DNA of 64,000 bases from an uncultured Caldilineales bacterium (GTDB lineage Bacteria > Chloroflexota > Anaerolineae > JAAEKA01). The notes beneath the pieces are model-generated. The model saw only the letters and a program-made list of their open reading frames with translations. It was not told the origin of the DNA and ran no database searches. Position numbers and translations under genes: made by a program. Where the stretch lies: positions 1-64,000 of the forward strand of contig CALESQ010000043.1 in NCBI GenBank assembly GCA_937907455.1, in the 5' to 3' direction. Positions 16,911-25,160 of the stretch are shown here, piece by piece; the stretch's first letter is position 1; each line of letters starts with the position of its first letter.

Positions 16911-16964
16911 TTACTGCTTACTTCTTACTACTTACTTCTTACCATTTACTGCTCACTGTTCACC
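16911..16964 (-). repeat. Heptamer tandem array B (inverted partner of A)
   Basis: Contiguous 7-bp words on the plus strand: ttactgc, ttacttc, ttactac, ttacttc, ttaccat, ttactgc, tcactgt, then a partial tcacc. The array contains the stop codon and last residues of the beta-lactamase-like gene. Between arrays A and B, 16730-16910 holds no gene I can support; it contains two similar segments beginning cggagcgccagag and cggagcgtcagaa. Confidence 0.85.
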
Positions 16965-18430
16965 AAGGGCGGTTGGCCACCGTTGGCTACCAAAGTAGAG
17001 TAGTCCCAGGCGGCTTTGCTGACGTCAGCCATCATGCTGCTGCTGATATTCCAGTCCATCCAGCCGGGCATGTAGATAAAAAGGCTGACGACGTATGGCC
17101 CGGACGGTCCCCAAAAAGCGGCGACATCACCGTGACTGTCATCTACAAAACCATGTTTGTGGACATAGCGGGTATCAGGCGGCACGCCGGTTTCCAGCAA
17201 AATATGCTTGCGGTTAAGTGCCACGAAATCAAGTATCTGACTGCACTCGTCTGGCGTAAGCTGGCCGGGGAAGGCGGCCAACAAAGTGCCACCGCCCTCG
17301 CTGCACTGCACGATCCATTCCAGGATCAGGCCAATGTCTTTAGGCGTGGTTTGCATGTGCGAGTCGGGATCGGTATCCCAGGTTTTGTCGCTGTTAGCCG
17401 GCGTGGTGTAGCTGTGCGGCAGGGCCTGGGTGTCGTAGGGTGTAGCCATGAAGGTGTTTTTCAGGCCCAGGCCCTGCAGAGTGGCAGTTACTTGCGCTGC
17501 GCCCTGCCATTCGTTGCCGATCTGGCCGCCGCCGATTTGCCGCAGCAAAAGGTTGGCAGTGAAGTTGCCGCTAAGCCCCAGGGTTTCAGTGAGCAGCTTG
17601 GTGGTTTCAATGTCCGGCTGGCCGTCAATCACCGTGCGGTAAAGTTCCATGACGATGGGTATTTTCATGGTACTCATACCGGCAAAGGCAATGTCAGGGT
17701 CAATCACCGCTTCTTCCTCGCTGCCTACCTGGCGCACGAACAGACTGACGATGCCAGGGAAACGGTCGGAACGGGTCAGTAGCAGCTTCTCCAGCTCTTT
17801 GATGGAAGGGGGCGGTGGGGGAATCTCCACCAGAACCAGATCAGCCTGGCGGGTGACGGGAGAGGCGAGCGCCTCCACCATGCGCTGCGCCGACAGATCT
17901 CGTTCCAGCTCCAGCCCGGGCTGACCAGCCTGAAACATAAAGGTTGAGGTGAAGGGCGTGCCAGGTGCAAGGGCCACACCGTAGGGCGGCCGTGCCGCGC
18001 TGTCATATTCAGCCGCGACCTGATCGAGCCAGGTTGCCAGCTTTTGCTGATCGAACGCGGCTTTAAGCGGAATATCCACCGGTTGCACCGGGCGCTCGAA
18101 CACCTCGCCCAGGAAGGGCCGCCAGAAGCGCAGGCCCTTGCCGTAGGGTACGGCTTCGGCCACCATAGCGTTGACATCTACCTGATAATCCACATCTGCC
18201 GGACGCAGGATCACGCGTTCCTGGTCGTAGGAGAGAGCCACGGGCTGCTGAAAGGTGTTGTACAGATTGCGCGCCACTTCGTCCAGGGTATCGCCTTGGG
18301 GGGTCATGCCGCCCAGGGTGATGCCACCGGGCAGCGGCCCCTGGCTGTGATAAAAGCCATAGGCGCTGGGGCCAAGCAGCACTGCGCCAATCGCCAGAAC
18401 AATCAACAAAAAAAGGATCAATGTGCGCAT
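16946..18430 (-). CDS. Class A beta-lactamase-like serine hydrolase with YoaR-like N-terminus
   Basis: Exported 494-residue serine hydrolase, probably acting on peptidoglycan-related peptides; true antibiotic hydrolysis is only one possibility. It has an N-terminal membrane segment (MRTLILFLLIVLAIGAVLLG), a putative peptidoglycan-binding/VanW-N-like region at about 30-220, then the catalytic domain. The SxxK motif is STMK, the SxN-type motif is SGN in LSGNFTANLLLRQ, and the KTG-type motif is KHG in HKHGFVDDSHGDVA. The C-terminal PPLVNSEQ is encoded inside a heptamer array, so the original end may have been altered. guaA ends 9 nt upstream. Confidence 0.82.
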   Translation of the reverse strand: MRTLILFLLIVLAIGAVLLGPSAYGFYHSQGPLPGGITLGGMTPQGDTLDEVARNLYNTFQQPVALSYDQERVILRPADVDYQVDVNAMVAEAVPYGKGLRFWRPFLGEVFERPVQPVDIPLKAAFDQQKLATWLDQVAAEYDSAARPPYGVALAPGTPFTSTFMFQAGQPGLELERDLSAQRMVEALASPVTRQADLVLVEIPPPPPSIKELEKLLLTRSDRFPGIVSLFVRQVGSEEEAVIDPDIAFAGMSTMKIPIVMELYRTVIDGQPDIETTKLLTETLGLSGNFTANLLLRQIGGGQIGNEWQGAAQVTATLQGLGLKNTFMATPYDTQALPHSYTTPANSDKTWDTDPDSHMQTTPKDIGLILEWIVQCSEGGGTLLAAFPGQLTPDECSQILDFVALNRKHILLETGVPPDTRYVHKHGFVDDSHGDVAAFWGPSGPYVVSLFIYMPGWMDWNISSSMMADVSKAAWDYSTLVANGGQPPLVNSEQ

Positions 18431-18439
18431 CGTAGCGAG

Positions 18440-20056
18440 CTATTCCCATTCAATGGTGCCGGGTGGTTTCGGCGTAATATCATACACCACACGATTGATG
18501 CCTGCAACCTCGTTGACAATACGATTGCTAAGGCGCGCCAACAGGTCATAGGGCAACCGCGCCCAGTCGGCGGTCATAAAATCATCGGTGGTAACCGCGC
18601 GCAGGGCGATCACCTCAGCATAGGTGCGGTTATCGCCCATCACGCCAACGCTTTTCACCGGCAACAGCACGGCAAAGACCTGCGATGTGGCACGGTACAA
18701 ACCGGCGGCGTTCAGTTCGTGCAGCAGAATAGCATCGGCCTGACGCAGCGTTTCAAGCCGCGGCCAGGTTACCTCGCCCAGAATGCGGATAGCCAAACCG
18801 GGGCCGGGAAAAGGATGACGCCAGACGATTTCCGGCGGCAAGCCGAGAGCCTCGCCCACGGCACGTACTTCATCTTTGAACAACAGCCGTAGCGGTTCAA
18901 TCAGCTCAAAGGTCATATCGTCGGGCAGGCCGCCCACGTTGTGGTGGGTTTTGATGGTACGTGCGGCTTTTTCACGGTTGCCGCTGGCACTTTCAATCAC
19001 ATCGGGATAAAGCGTGCCCTGCGCCAAAAAGCCGATGGGAGCGGGTGAGGGATGATCGGAGGAGGCAAGGCTCCATTGGCTGGCAATGCGCGCGGCTTCC
19101 TGCTCGAAAACGCGAATAAAGCGATTGCCAATGCGCTTGCGCTTGATTTCAGGATCGGTGACGCCTTGCAGATCGGCCAGGAAGGCTTCGGTGGCATTCA
19201 CGGCCTCCAGATGGCCTTGCCGGGCTGTGCCAAAGGTGCGAATCACCTGCTCGGCCTCGCCGTGGCGCAACAGGCCGTGATCTACAAACAGGCAGGTGAG
19301 TTGATCGCCCAGGGCACGATGCAGCAAAGCTGCCACCACCGAGGAATCTACGCCACCGGATAACCCGCAAAGTACATGGCCTGCACCAACACGGGCACGC
19401 ACGGCGGCTATGCTTTCGGTGATGAAGTTGGCAGGGGTCCAGTCAGGGACTGCACCGCAAATGGTAACAGCAAAGGCGCGCAGCAGCGCAGCGCCCTGGG
19501 GGGTGTGCGTGACCTCGGGATGAAACTGCAGGCCATAGCGGCCTTGCACAACATCGCCCATGGCCGCGCAGGGTGAGTTGGCAGAGCGGGCCAGGGCGCA
19601 CCAGCCGTGCGGCAGACGTTCGATGCGGTCACCGTGACTCATCCAGACAGGCAACAGGTCGGCATCGGATGCAGGGGCATCAGGGTGAGCCACGGCAAAC
19701 AACGGATTATGGGGATCAAGCAACTCGATCTCGGCCGGGCCATACTCGCGTGTGGCGGAAGGCGCTACCACACCACCGAGGTTGTGGGCCAATAGCTGCA
19801 TGCCGTAGCAAATCCCCAGCACCGGCAGGCCTGACTCCAGCACATAGGGCGGCAAAGCGGGGGCATCCGCTGTGTAGACGCTGGCAGGGCCGCCGCTGAG
19901 GATAAAGCCTTTGACGCGGCGGCCAGCCAGCACCTCGGCCGCGGGGGTGTCCCAATGCACCAGCTCGGCATAAACGTGCTGTTCACGCACGCGGCGCGCG
20001 ATTAATTGGGCGTACTGCGAACCAAAATCAAGAACAACAATGGTATCGTGGGACAT
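18440..20056 (-). CDS. guaA: GMP synthase (glutamine-hydrolysing)
   Basis: Converts XMP to GMP using ATP and glutamine-derived ammonia. The class I amidotransferase domain begins HDTIVVLDFGSQYAQLIARR; its nucleophile is in GICYGMQLL near residue 83 and the His/Glu pair is in FHPEVTHT. The ATP-pyrophosphatase P-loop SGGVDSSVVAALL is near 237, and the protein ends with the canonical YDITPKPPGTIEWE. Length about 538, normal. ATG 20056 is preferred over an in-frame TTG three codons upstream. Its neighbour xpt also produces XMP, so the pair forms a purine-salvage unit. Confidence 0.98.
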   Translation of the reverse strand: MSHDTIVVLDFGSQYAQLIARRVREQHVYAELVHWDTPAAEVLAGRRVKGFILSGGPASVYTADAPALPPYVLESGLPVLGICYGMQLLAHNLGGVVAPSATREYGPAEIELLDPHNPLFAVAHPDAPASDADLLPVWMSHGDRIERLPHGWCALARSANSPCAAMGDVVQGRYGLQFHPEVTHTPQGAALLRAFAVTICGAVPDWTPANFITESIAAVRARVGAGHVLCGLSGGVDSSVVAALLHRALGDQLTCLFVDHGLLRHGEAEQVIRTFGTARQGHLEAVNATEAFLADLQGVTDPEIKRKRIGNRFIRVFEQEAARIASQWSLASSDHPSPAPIGFLAQGTLYPDVIESASGNREKAARTIKTHHNVGGLPDDMTFELIEPLRLLFKDEVRAVGEALGLPPEIVWRHPFPGPGLAIRILGEVTWPRLETLRQADAILLHELNAAGLYRATSQVFAVLLPVKSVGVMGDNRTYAEVIALRAVTTDDFMTADWARLPYDLLARLSNRIVNEVAGINRVVYDITPKPPGTIEWE

Positions 20057-20110
20057 GGCAGGCAACAGCGAGAATGGTGAAGGGGAGAGAAAATGCCATA
20101 GGGCGACATA

Positions 20111-20683
20111 TCAGGCCGCAAAGACAATTTGGCCGTGGTCCATGCTGGCAATCACTGCCAACGACTCGATGGGCACTTGCCAACGGGTGAGGAAAGCACG
20201 CCCCCCTTCAAAGGTTTTCTCCACCACCGCGCCAATGCCTACCAACTGGGCGCCGGCAGCGGCCACGCAACGGGCCAGGGCATCAATGGTTTGGCCGCTG
20301 GCTAAAAAGTCATCTACCAGGAGCACGCGATCGCGGGGGCCAAGAAATTCAGGGGAGACAATGATATCGGTGATCTTGCCTTTGGTATGGCTGGGCGCAG
20401 ATTCGATGATGGCGTTGGGGTGCATGGTAATGGGCTTGGTCTTGCGGGCATAGAGTACCGGCACACCCAACGCCAATGCGGTGGTGAACGCCGGTGCAAT
20501 ACCGCTGATTTCGGCAGTGAACACTTTGTTGGGCTGCAGATGGGCAAAGCGCGCCGCCAATGCACCGCCCACGGCCAGCATCAGGGTGGGATCAACCTGA
20601 TGGTTGATGAAGCTGTCTACTTTGAGGATGCCGTTGCCGAGGTTGACGCCTTCGCGGCGAATACGTTCCTTGAGAATTTCCAC
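20111..20683 (-). CDS. xpt: Xanthine phosphoribosyltransferase
   Basis: Salvages xanthine (and to some extent guanine) with PRPP to form XMP, the substrate of GuaA encoded just downstream. The 190-residue protein begins MEILKERIRREGVNLGNGILKVDSFINHQ in fragments typical of Xpt and carries the PRPP-binding loop VLLVDDFLASGQT near residues 121-133. The start is GTG 20683 with CCGGAG about 8 nt upstream. No purine riboswitch was recognised in the short upstream gap (57 nt after the HprK-like gene), so regulation is probably at operon level. Confidence 0.94.
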   Translation of the reverse strand: MEILKERIRREGVNLGNGILKVDSFINHQVDPTLMLAVGGALAARFAHLQPNKVFTAEISGIAPAFTTALALGVPVLYARKTKPITMHPNAIIESAPSHTKGKITDIIVSPEFLGPRDRVLLVDDFLASGQTIDALARCVAAAGAQLVGIGAVVEKTFEGGRAFLTRWQVPIESLAVIASMDHGQIVFAA

Positions 20684-20739
20684 GACTAATCTCCGGAGGG
20701 GGATGTCTTGCTGCGTCAGCTCGACATGACAGAAGATCG

Positions 20740-21564
20740 TTAAAGCGCCAGGGCGTTATCCAGAAATGCCCACATGGCCGGGTCGGGGCGAAAATAAAAA
20801 CGATAGGTGGGCACACGCATTACCAACTTCTGGGCCGTCTCCAGCCAGGCGCCAGCGCTGGAGACCCGCTCTACAGCGATTTTCTCGGTGGTGAGCAACG
20901 CCAGCACGGCATCAGGTTGGGACAACGGCTCCAGCACAAAGTCTGTGCCATGTTCTGGCAGCAGCAAGGCGCGCAGCGGTACCTGGCGGTTGACGCGGTG
21001 AATCATCTCTGGCGGGGTGCTGGCGCCCCAAAAGGGTGTGCTCAACAAGGCAGGCTGACGACTAGCCACGCTCACTATCAGATTTTCGTCTACCAACACC
21101 TCTGCATAGCCTGCGGCCAGGCGTGCGGTGGTGGTTTTGCCCACACCTGAACGGCCACTGTGGGCCAGGCCATAGCCGTTGCGCACCACAGCCACGCCGT
21201 GCAGCAGCAGTGCCTCGTGATAGCGTGGCAGCTCCTGCATCAGCACAAAAGACATGGTGCGATCCAGCGCCATGCCGCCTACTGCGGGATCAAGCACGGC
21301 TACATCTGCCCGACGCGCGGCCAGGTCAATGCTGCCGCAGGTGCGCCCTACCTGATAATTTGTTCGTAAGTCCTCATGCACGACGCGGTCACCGGGCACG
21401 GGAAAACTATCGGCAGGGTAGCGATCAAGTATGATCGTCCACCCAGGCGAAGACGGCGACAGGAAAGAGGCATAGCGAGCCTGCAAAGGCAGCAGCCAGG
21501 ATTCATCAGGCAGCAACAGGGTAAAGCTGATGCCAGCAACAGTTAATGAACAAGTGATCGTCAT
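20740..21564 (-). CDS. HprK-related serine kinase-like protein
   Basis: P-loop protein (274 residues) related to the HPr kinase/phosphorylase C-terminal domain, without the usual HprK N-terminal domain. Walker A is SGRSGVGKTTT near residue 138; a following VDENLIVSV stretch matches the acidic metal-binding region. Proteins of this type often sit beside PqqD-like chaperones and peptide-maturation genes. A paralogue with the P-loop at the same position is at 38921-39757. The start is ATG 21564, overlapping the stop of the S26 peptidase gene (ATGA), which implies translational coupling. The true substrate is unknown. Confidence 0.75.
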   Translation of the reverse strand: MTITCSLTVAGISFTLLLPDESWLLPLQARYASFLSPSSPGWTIILDRYPADSFPVPGDRVVHEDLRTNYQVGRTCGSIDLAARRADVAVLDPAVGGMALDRTMSFVLMQELPRYHEALLLHGVAVVRNGYGLAHSGRSGVGKTTTARLAAGYAEVLVDENLIVSVASRQPALLSTPFWGASTPPEMIHRVNRQVPLRALLLPEHGTDFVLEPLSQPDAVLALLTTEKIAVERVSSAGAWLETAQKLVMRVPTYRFYFRPDPAMWAFLDNALAL

Positions 21565-22019
21565 CGTGCAAAATACCGTTTCAAGCGGCGGCGCAGCCAA
21601 AGCAGGCGGGCACGCAGCAGCCAACCGCGGGTAGCCAGCCATTCAAAGCGCCCCGGCCACACGCGATTTTCGTTTTGATAAGCGGCTACTACTATACCCA
21701 AAATCTTCGCCGGAGGCAACCTGAGATCAGTCTCGCGGCGATTATCGCCCTGCGTAACCCAATAGTCATTAGTGCGGTGAACCAGCCGATGCACCACCAG
21801 CTCCCGTCGGTGCAGAAACACCAGCAAAGCGCCCAAAGGCACGTCCGCAGGCAGGGGAACGATTTCTATTTGGCAGTCGGGCGGCAACGTAGGTTCCATG
21901 CTGGAGCCGCGCAGTTGCCAAAGAAAGCGCCCTTCCCGCACCAGACTCTCGCTAAGCAGCGAGAGCCATTGGCGCGGGTAGGGCAGTGGGTCATAGGAAG
22001 TGAGATCAGGAACAGACAC
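21561..22019 (-). CDS. S26/S24-family signal peptidase-like protein
   Basis: Small peptidase (152 residues) of the signal peptidase I/SipW-like group. The nucleophile serine is in RGSSMEPTLP near residue 40. A histidine-containing LVVHRLVHR segment near 75 occupies the place of the catalytic lysine of classical enzymes, as in the ER-type group. GDN (VTQGDNRRETD) is near 87. There is no strongly hydrophobic N-terminal segment, so membrane attachment is uncertain. The GTG start has a weak ribosome binding site. Its overlap with the HprK-like gene suggests the two act together, perhaps on a peptide. Confidence 0.78.
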   Translation of the reverse strand: MSVPDLTSYDPLPYPRQWLSLLSESLVREGRFLWQLRGSSMEPTLPPDCQIEIVPLPADVPLGALLVFLHRRELVVHRLVHRTNDYWVTQGDNRRETDLRLPPAKILGIVVAAYQNENRVWPGRFEWLATRGWLLRARLLWLRRRLKRYFAR

Positions 22020-22065
22020 AGGAGTAACGTTCTTCTATAATCAAGGCTTCAACCGCAGCCGCCGC

Positions 22066-24906
22066 CTAAGGAACCTGCATTAAAGGCAGGTACACGTTTT
22101 TGGCCATGCGCAGCCTGAGCGCAGGGTCGCCAAGAAGGATCATGGTATCGAGAATATCCAGCGCACCGACACTGTTATAAAAGTAGTAGTAGCGTGCTGC
22201 GTCAATGGCTGGGCCGGGCTGCATGATGCTATCAAGGTACAGCGCCTTGATCAGTCCCTGGTTGAAAAGCATCGCCGGGCCGCCAGTGTGCTGGCCGGTT
22301 GGCGATATATCGGCAATGGCGCCGCGCCCAGGGGTTAACACCAGCACTTCGCCCAACGACTGGCTGCCCAACGTGGAAGGATTGGAGGGCGGCAGGTAGA
22401 TAAAGTAGCCTGTCCAGCAGGCCATGTGTACGGTGAGAGGCAAACGGTTCTGAGGATCAAGCGCAGGCACGTCCAGCGTGTCGAACATGGAGACTGATCC
22501 CCAACGCGATTGCGAGCCGTGACCAAACCATTGCAGGTAGGCTGTGCCGCGATTAAATTCAGCCTTGATGGCACTGCGCATCTCGGCGCCGGTGTTGTGG
22601 TCTTCATCCATTTTGAAGTACACAACCTCGTCCTTGTAGACTGCGGGCAACCAGTTCAAGCGGACATTGTCGCTCATCAAATGAAAATTGCCGGCGCGAT
22701 CATCATCGGCATCGGCCACAAACACGGCGCGCTGCTGCCAATCACCTGCTGCGGCCCCCTCGTAGGCTACGATCTTGTTGATATAGGCAGTGACATCAGC
22801 AGGCGTTCTGGCTGACAAGCGCCCCAAGTGCATGTCGGGCAGCACATCATCGGGTCCATCGGCGCAAACATAGCGATTGTCGGCGGCGGTTTCCCCCATC
22901 ACCGGGTCTACGTAGGCCAAATAGGGCGGGATCAGGTTTGGAAAGTTCAGACCGAGATAGTTTTTGAAATCATAGTGTCCATCACCTACCAGCAGCACAT
23001 AGGCCGGAGGGGGGCCGCCCTGGTTCCAATGATGATAGGCGTAGCTCAGAAAGCTACGGATCGCCTCCGGGTCCATCTGACCGCCGCTCCATTCATCATA
23101 AATATCCTGCACGTCTACCAGTCGAGTACGCAGCCCCTGCGCCGCGCGGTGAGCCAGCAAAGGCTGCACGGCATCGGCCAGCGAAGCATGGGCGATGGCG
23201 ATGTAATCAGCTTCGTTGCTGGTGGAGAGCAGCGTCGAGGGCACATCTACTTCGATTGCCAGCGGAGCGCGTAACGTGGCCGCAGTGGCAAGGTAATAGC
23301 GCGGCGATGCCGCACCTGTCGCCCATTCATCCCAGAAATCAACCTCCCAGGTGTTGCCAGCAGCTACGGCCTGGGTGGTGAGCAGTTGCACCGGACGCTC
23401 TGCATCGCGCACATCATACACGCTTACGGCCTGCGTCTCCCAACCGGTGGTATGAACGCGGGCACGCGTCCCGTTGGCTGCGACAAGTCCAGCCACATAC
23501 AAACGCCCCTGATCGGCCTGCATGGCGGCGCTGTAGATCACCTCAAACCAGTTGGGCACAATCAAATAGCCAGAAAGGCCGGGCAACTGATCAAGCGAAG
23601 CGGTCAGCGCAAAGCTGTTGTTGCTGGAAGTGAGCCAAGCCGTGGGAATGGTTTCGGTGATGGTAAAAGGCGTGGCGTTGCCTTCCCACTGGTAAAGGCC
23701 CAATTCATGGTTGTTGATGCGGGCCAGCACTGAGTGGTCGGGGTTGGCGTCCTGATTTCTGCCGCCCCGCATCTGCATGCGCACGGTAGCTGTATCGCCC
23801 AGCGGCACAAGCGGCGCAGCGGTATTCAAGGCATAGCTGCGGGTCACTGTGGGAAAAAGCGCCGATACCGACAGCGAGGTATCAAACCAGTAATCGCCAT
23901 CGGCAGCCATCTCAAAAGTGCTGTAGTAGTTGGCGTTGTTTTCTCTGCGTGCGCTATGCTGCATGGCGCTGATCAACGGATCGCTGGCTGTGGGTGTTGT
24001 CTGCCGTGTAGTCATGCGCAGGCCAGCAGCACCGCCATAGGTGAACTGATAGAGATTGTTTGCCAGATAGCGCCTTTCGTTGGGTACGGCATAGAACACC
24101 ACCTGATCGGCAGGGTCAAAGCGTCCATCAGCGGCACCGGTTACCTGAATAGCTATCGGCTGGTCGCGCAGAGTCAGGGCAAAGGTGGCGGGATTCACCG
24201 TAGCTACAGGCACACCGGCAGCTTGCAGATCGTTATAGGTCAAACGATAAAGGCCGCGCTCACCGGTGTGAATGCGCAGCGTGCCGGCAACCGCTGCGGG
24301 TGAACGTACCGGGGCAGCGGCGGGCATGGCACTATCAGCCCGCGGCGTGAGCGTGATGGTGACGCGTACCGCAGGATGATGCATAACCTGCCCGCGCTGT
24401 GGATTCAACTGAAAGGGGAAAACCTGCACGCGCACAAAACGTCGGCCGCGCTGCCATTGCTCCGGTGCAACCTGCACCACTTGCGCAGGATAAAAAGCGT
24501 TGGCACTGTAAATCGCCGGATCGGGGCGATCCACCAGCGTGGGCACAGGCAACTGCTCAGGCTGCGCCCATAGCGACTCGCCGTTGGTGCCGGGCCACTC
24601 TGCCACAGGTACAGCCGGAAAAGCGCCCTGCCAGCCCACCATGCCAGCCTCGCCTAACTCATAGCTGACCGACCAATCGGCGTCGGCAGGCAACTCCACC
24701 GCGGTGGTCCATACCGGCAAAGCAGGCGCACCGGGAATAGCCAGCGTGGCAAGTCCGGCGGCTGCCAGCCCATTCTTGTCTCTTGTATAAGTTGCCGTAT
24801 CCACCCGCAACACAATCGGGTCAAAGACATCAGGTGCTGCACCTGCCGCAGCGGGCAGATAGGCGCTTAATAGTATCACACAAATCAGTAAAACAAACGT
24901 CCTCAT
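22066..24906 (-). CDS. Secreted C25-family (gingipain-like) cysteine peptidase
   Basis: Large exported peptidase of 946 residues. The signal peptide MRTFVLLICVILLSAYLP starts at ATG 24906, supported by GAGGTG 6 nt upstream. A beta-rich N-terminal half is followed by the C25 domain: VLLVGDGHYDFKNY near residue 639, the catalytic histidine in LQWFGHGSQSRWGS near 795, and the catalytic cysteine in VHMACWTGYF near 830. The C-terminus KNVYLPLMQVP resembles ends seen on other secreted Chloroflexota proteins. It is a paralogue of the protein at 31263-34679. Substrate specificity is unknown. Confidence 0.88.
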   Translation of the reverse strand: MRTFVLLICVILLSAYLPAAAGAAPDVFDPIVLRVDTATYTRDKNGLAAAGLATLAIPGAPALPVWTTAVELPADADWSVSYELGEAGMVGWQGAFPAVPVAEWPGTNGESLWAQPEQLPVPTLVDRPDPAIYSANAFYPAQVVQVAPEQWQRGRRFVRVQVFPFQLNPQRGQVMHHPAVRVTITLTPRADSAMPAAAPVRSPAAVAGTLRIHTGERGLYRLTYNDLQAAGVPVATVNPATFALTLRDQPIAIQVTGAADGRFDPADQVVFYAVPNERRYLANNLYQFTYGGAAGLRMTTRQTTPTASDPLISAMQHSARRENNANYYSTFEMAADGDYWFDTSLSVSALFPTVTRSYALNTAAPLVPLGDTATVRMQMRGGRNQDANPDHSVLARINNHELGLYQWEGNATPFTITETIPTAWLTSSNNSFALTASLDQLPGLSGYLIVPNWFEVIYSAAMQADQGRLYVAGLVAANGTRARVHTTGWETQAVSVYDVRDAERPVQLLTTQAVAAGNTWEVDFWDEWATGAASPRYYLATAATLRAPLAIEVDVPSTLLSTSNEADYIAIAHASLADAVQPLLAHRAAQGLRTRLVDVQDIYDEWSGGQMDPEAIRSFLSYAYHHWNQGGPPPAYVLLVGDGHYDFKNYLGLNFPNLIPPYLAYVDPVMGETAADNRYVCADGPDDVLPDMHLGRLSARTPADVTAYINKIVAYEGAAAGDWQQRAVFVADADDDRAGNFHLMSDNVRLNWLPAVYKDEVVYFKMDEDHNTGAEMRSAIKAEFNRGTAYLQWFGHGSQSRWGSVSMFDTLDVPALDPQNRLPLTVHMACWTGYFIYLPPSNPSTLGSQSLGEVLVLTPGRGAIADISPTGQHTGGPAMLFNQGLIKALYLDSIMQPGPAIDAARYYYFYNSVGALDILDTMILLGDPALRLRMAKNVYLPLMQVP

Positions 24907-25103
24907 AGAACACACCTCGTACAAATTGATCGCCACAACCAGTATACATCGCTTGCGTGCTACACGCCAGCTAGCATCTTCCCTTAAAACGTCCCATTTA
25001 TCCGCGGCGGTTCCATGCCGGGCTATTCAATAGTTAGCAGCCGAAAACGGACAGGCTCGGTTGGAGAGAGAACCATCCCGCTGAAGGCCGGCGTTAGGTT
25101 TAA

Positions 25104-25139
25104 AAACACGCCGGAGAAAGTACTTTCTCCGGCGTGTTT
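25104..25139 (-). terminator. Terminator after pullulanase-amylase gene
   Basis: Near-perfect 17-bp stem (aaacacgccggagaaag with complement) with a minimal loop, followed on the minus strand by TTTTTAAA. It lies about 20 nt downstream of the stop of the large GH13 gene. The remaining 24907-25103 shows no gene and probably carries the C25 promoter. Confidence 0.9.
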
Positions 25140-25160
25140 CAAGCGGACAGACAGAAACGC

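Noticed and set aside
16946..18430. Antibiotic resistance beta-lactamase
   Set aside because: The motifs fit the fold, but the N-terminal wall-binding-like region and divergent KHG motif do not allow a claim of antibiotic hydrolysis.
20684..20739. Purine riboswitch upstream of xpt
   Set aside because: The gap is only 56 nt and lacks recognisable aptamer sequence.
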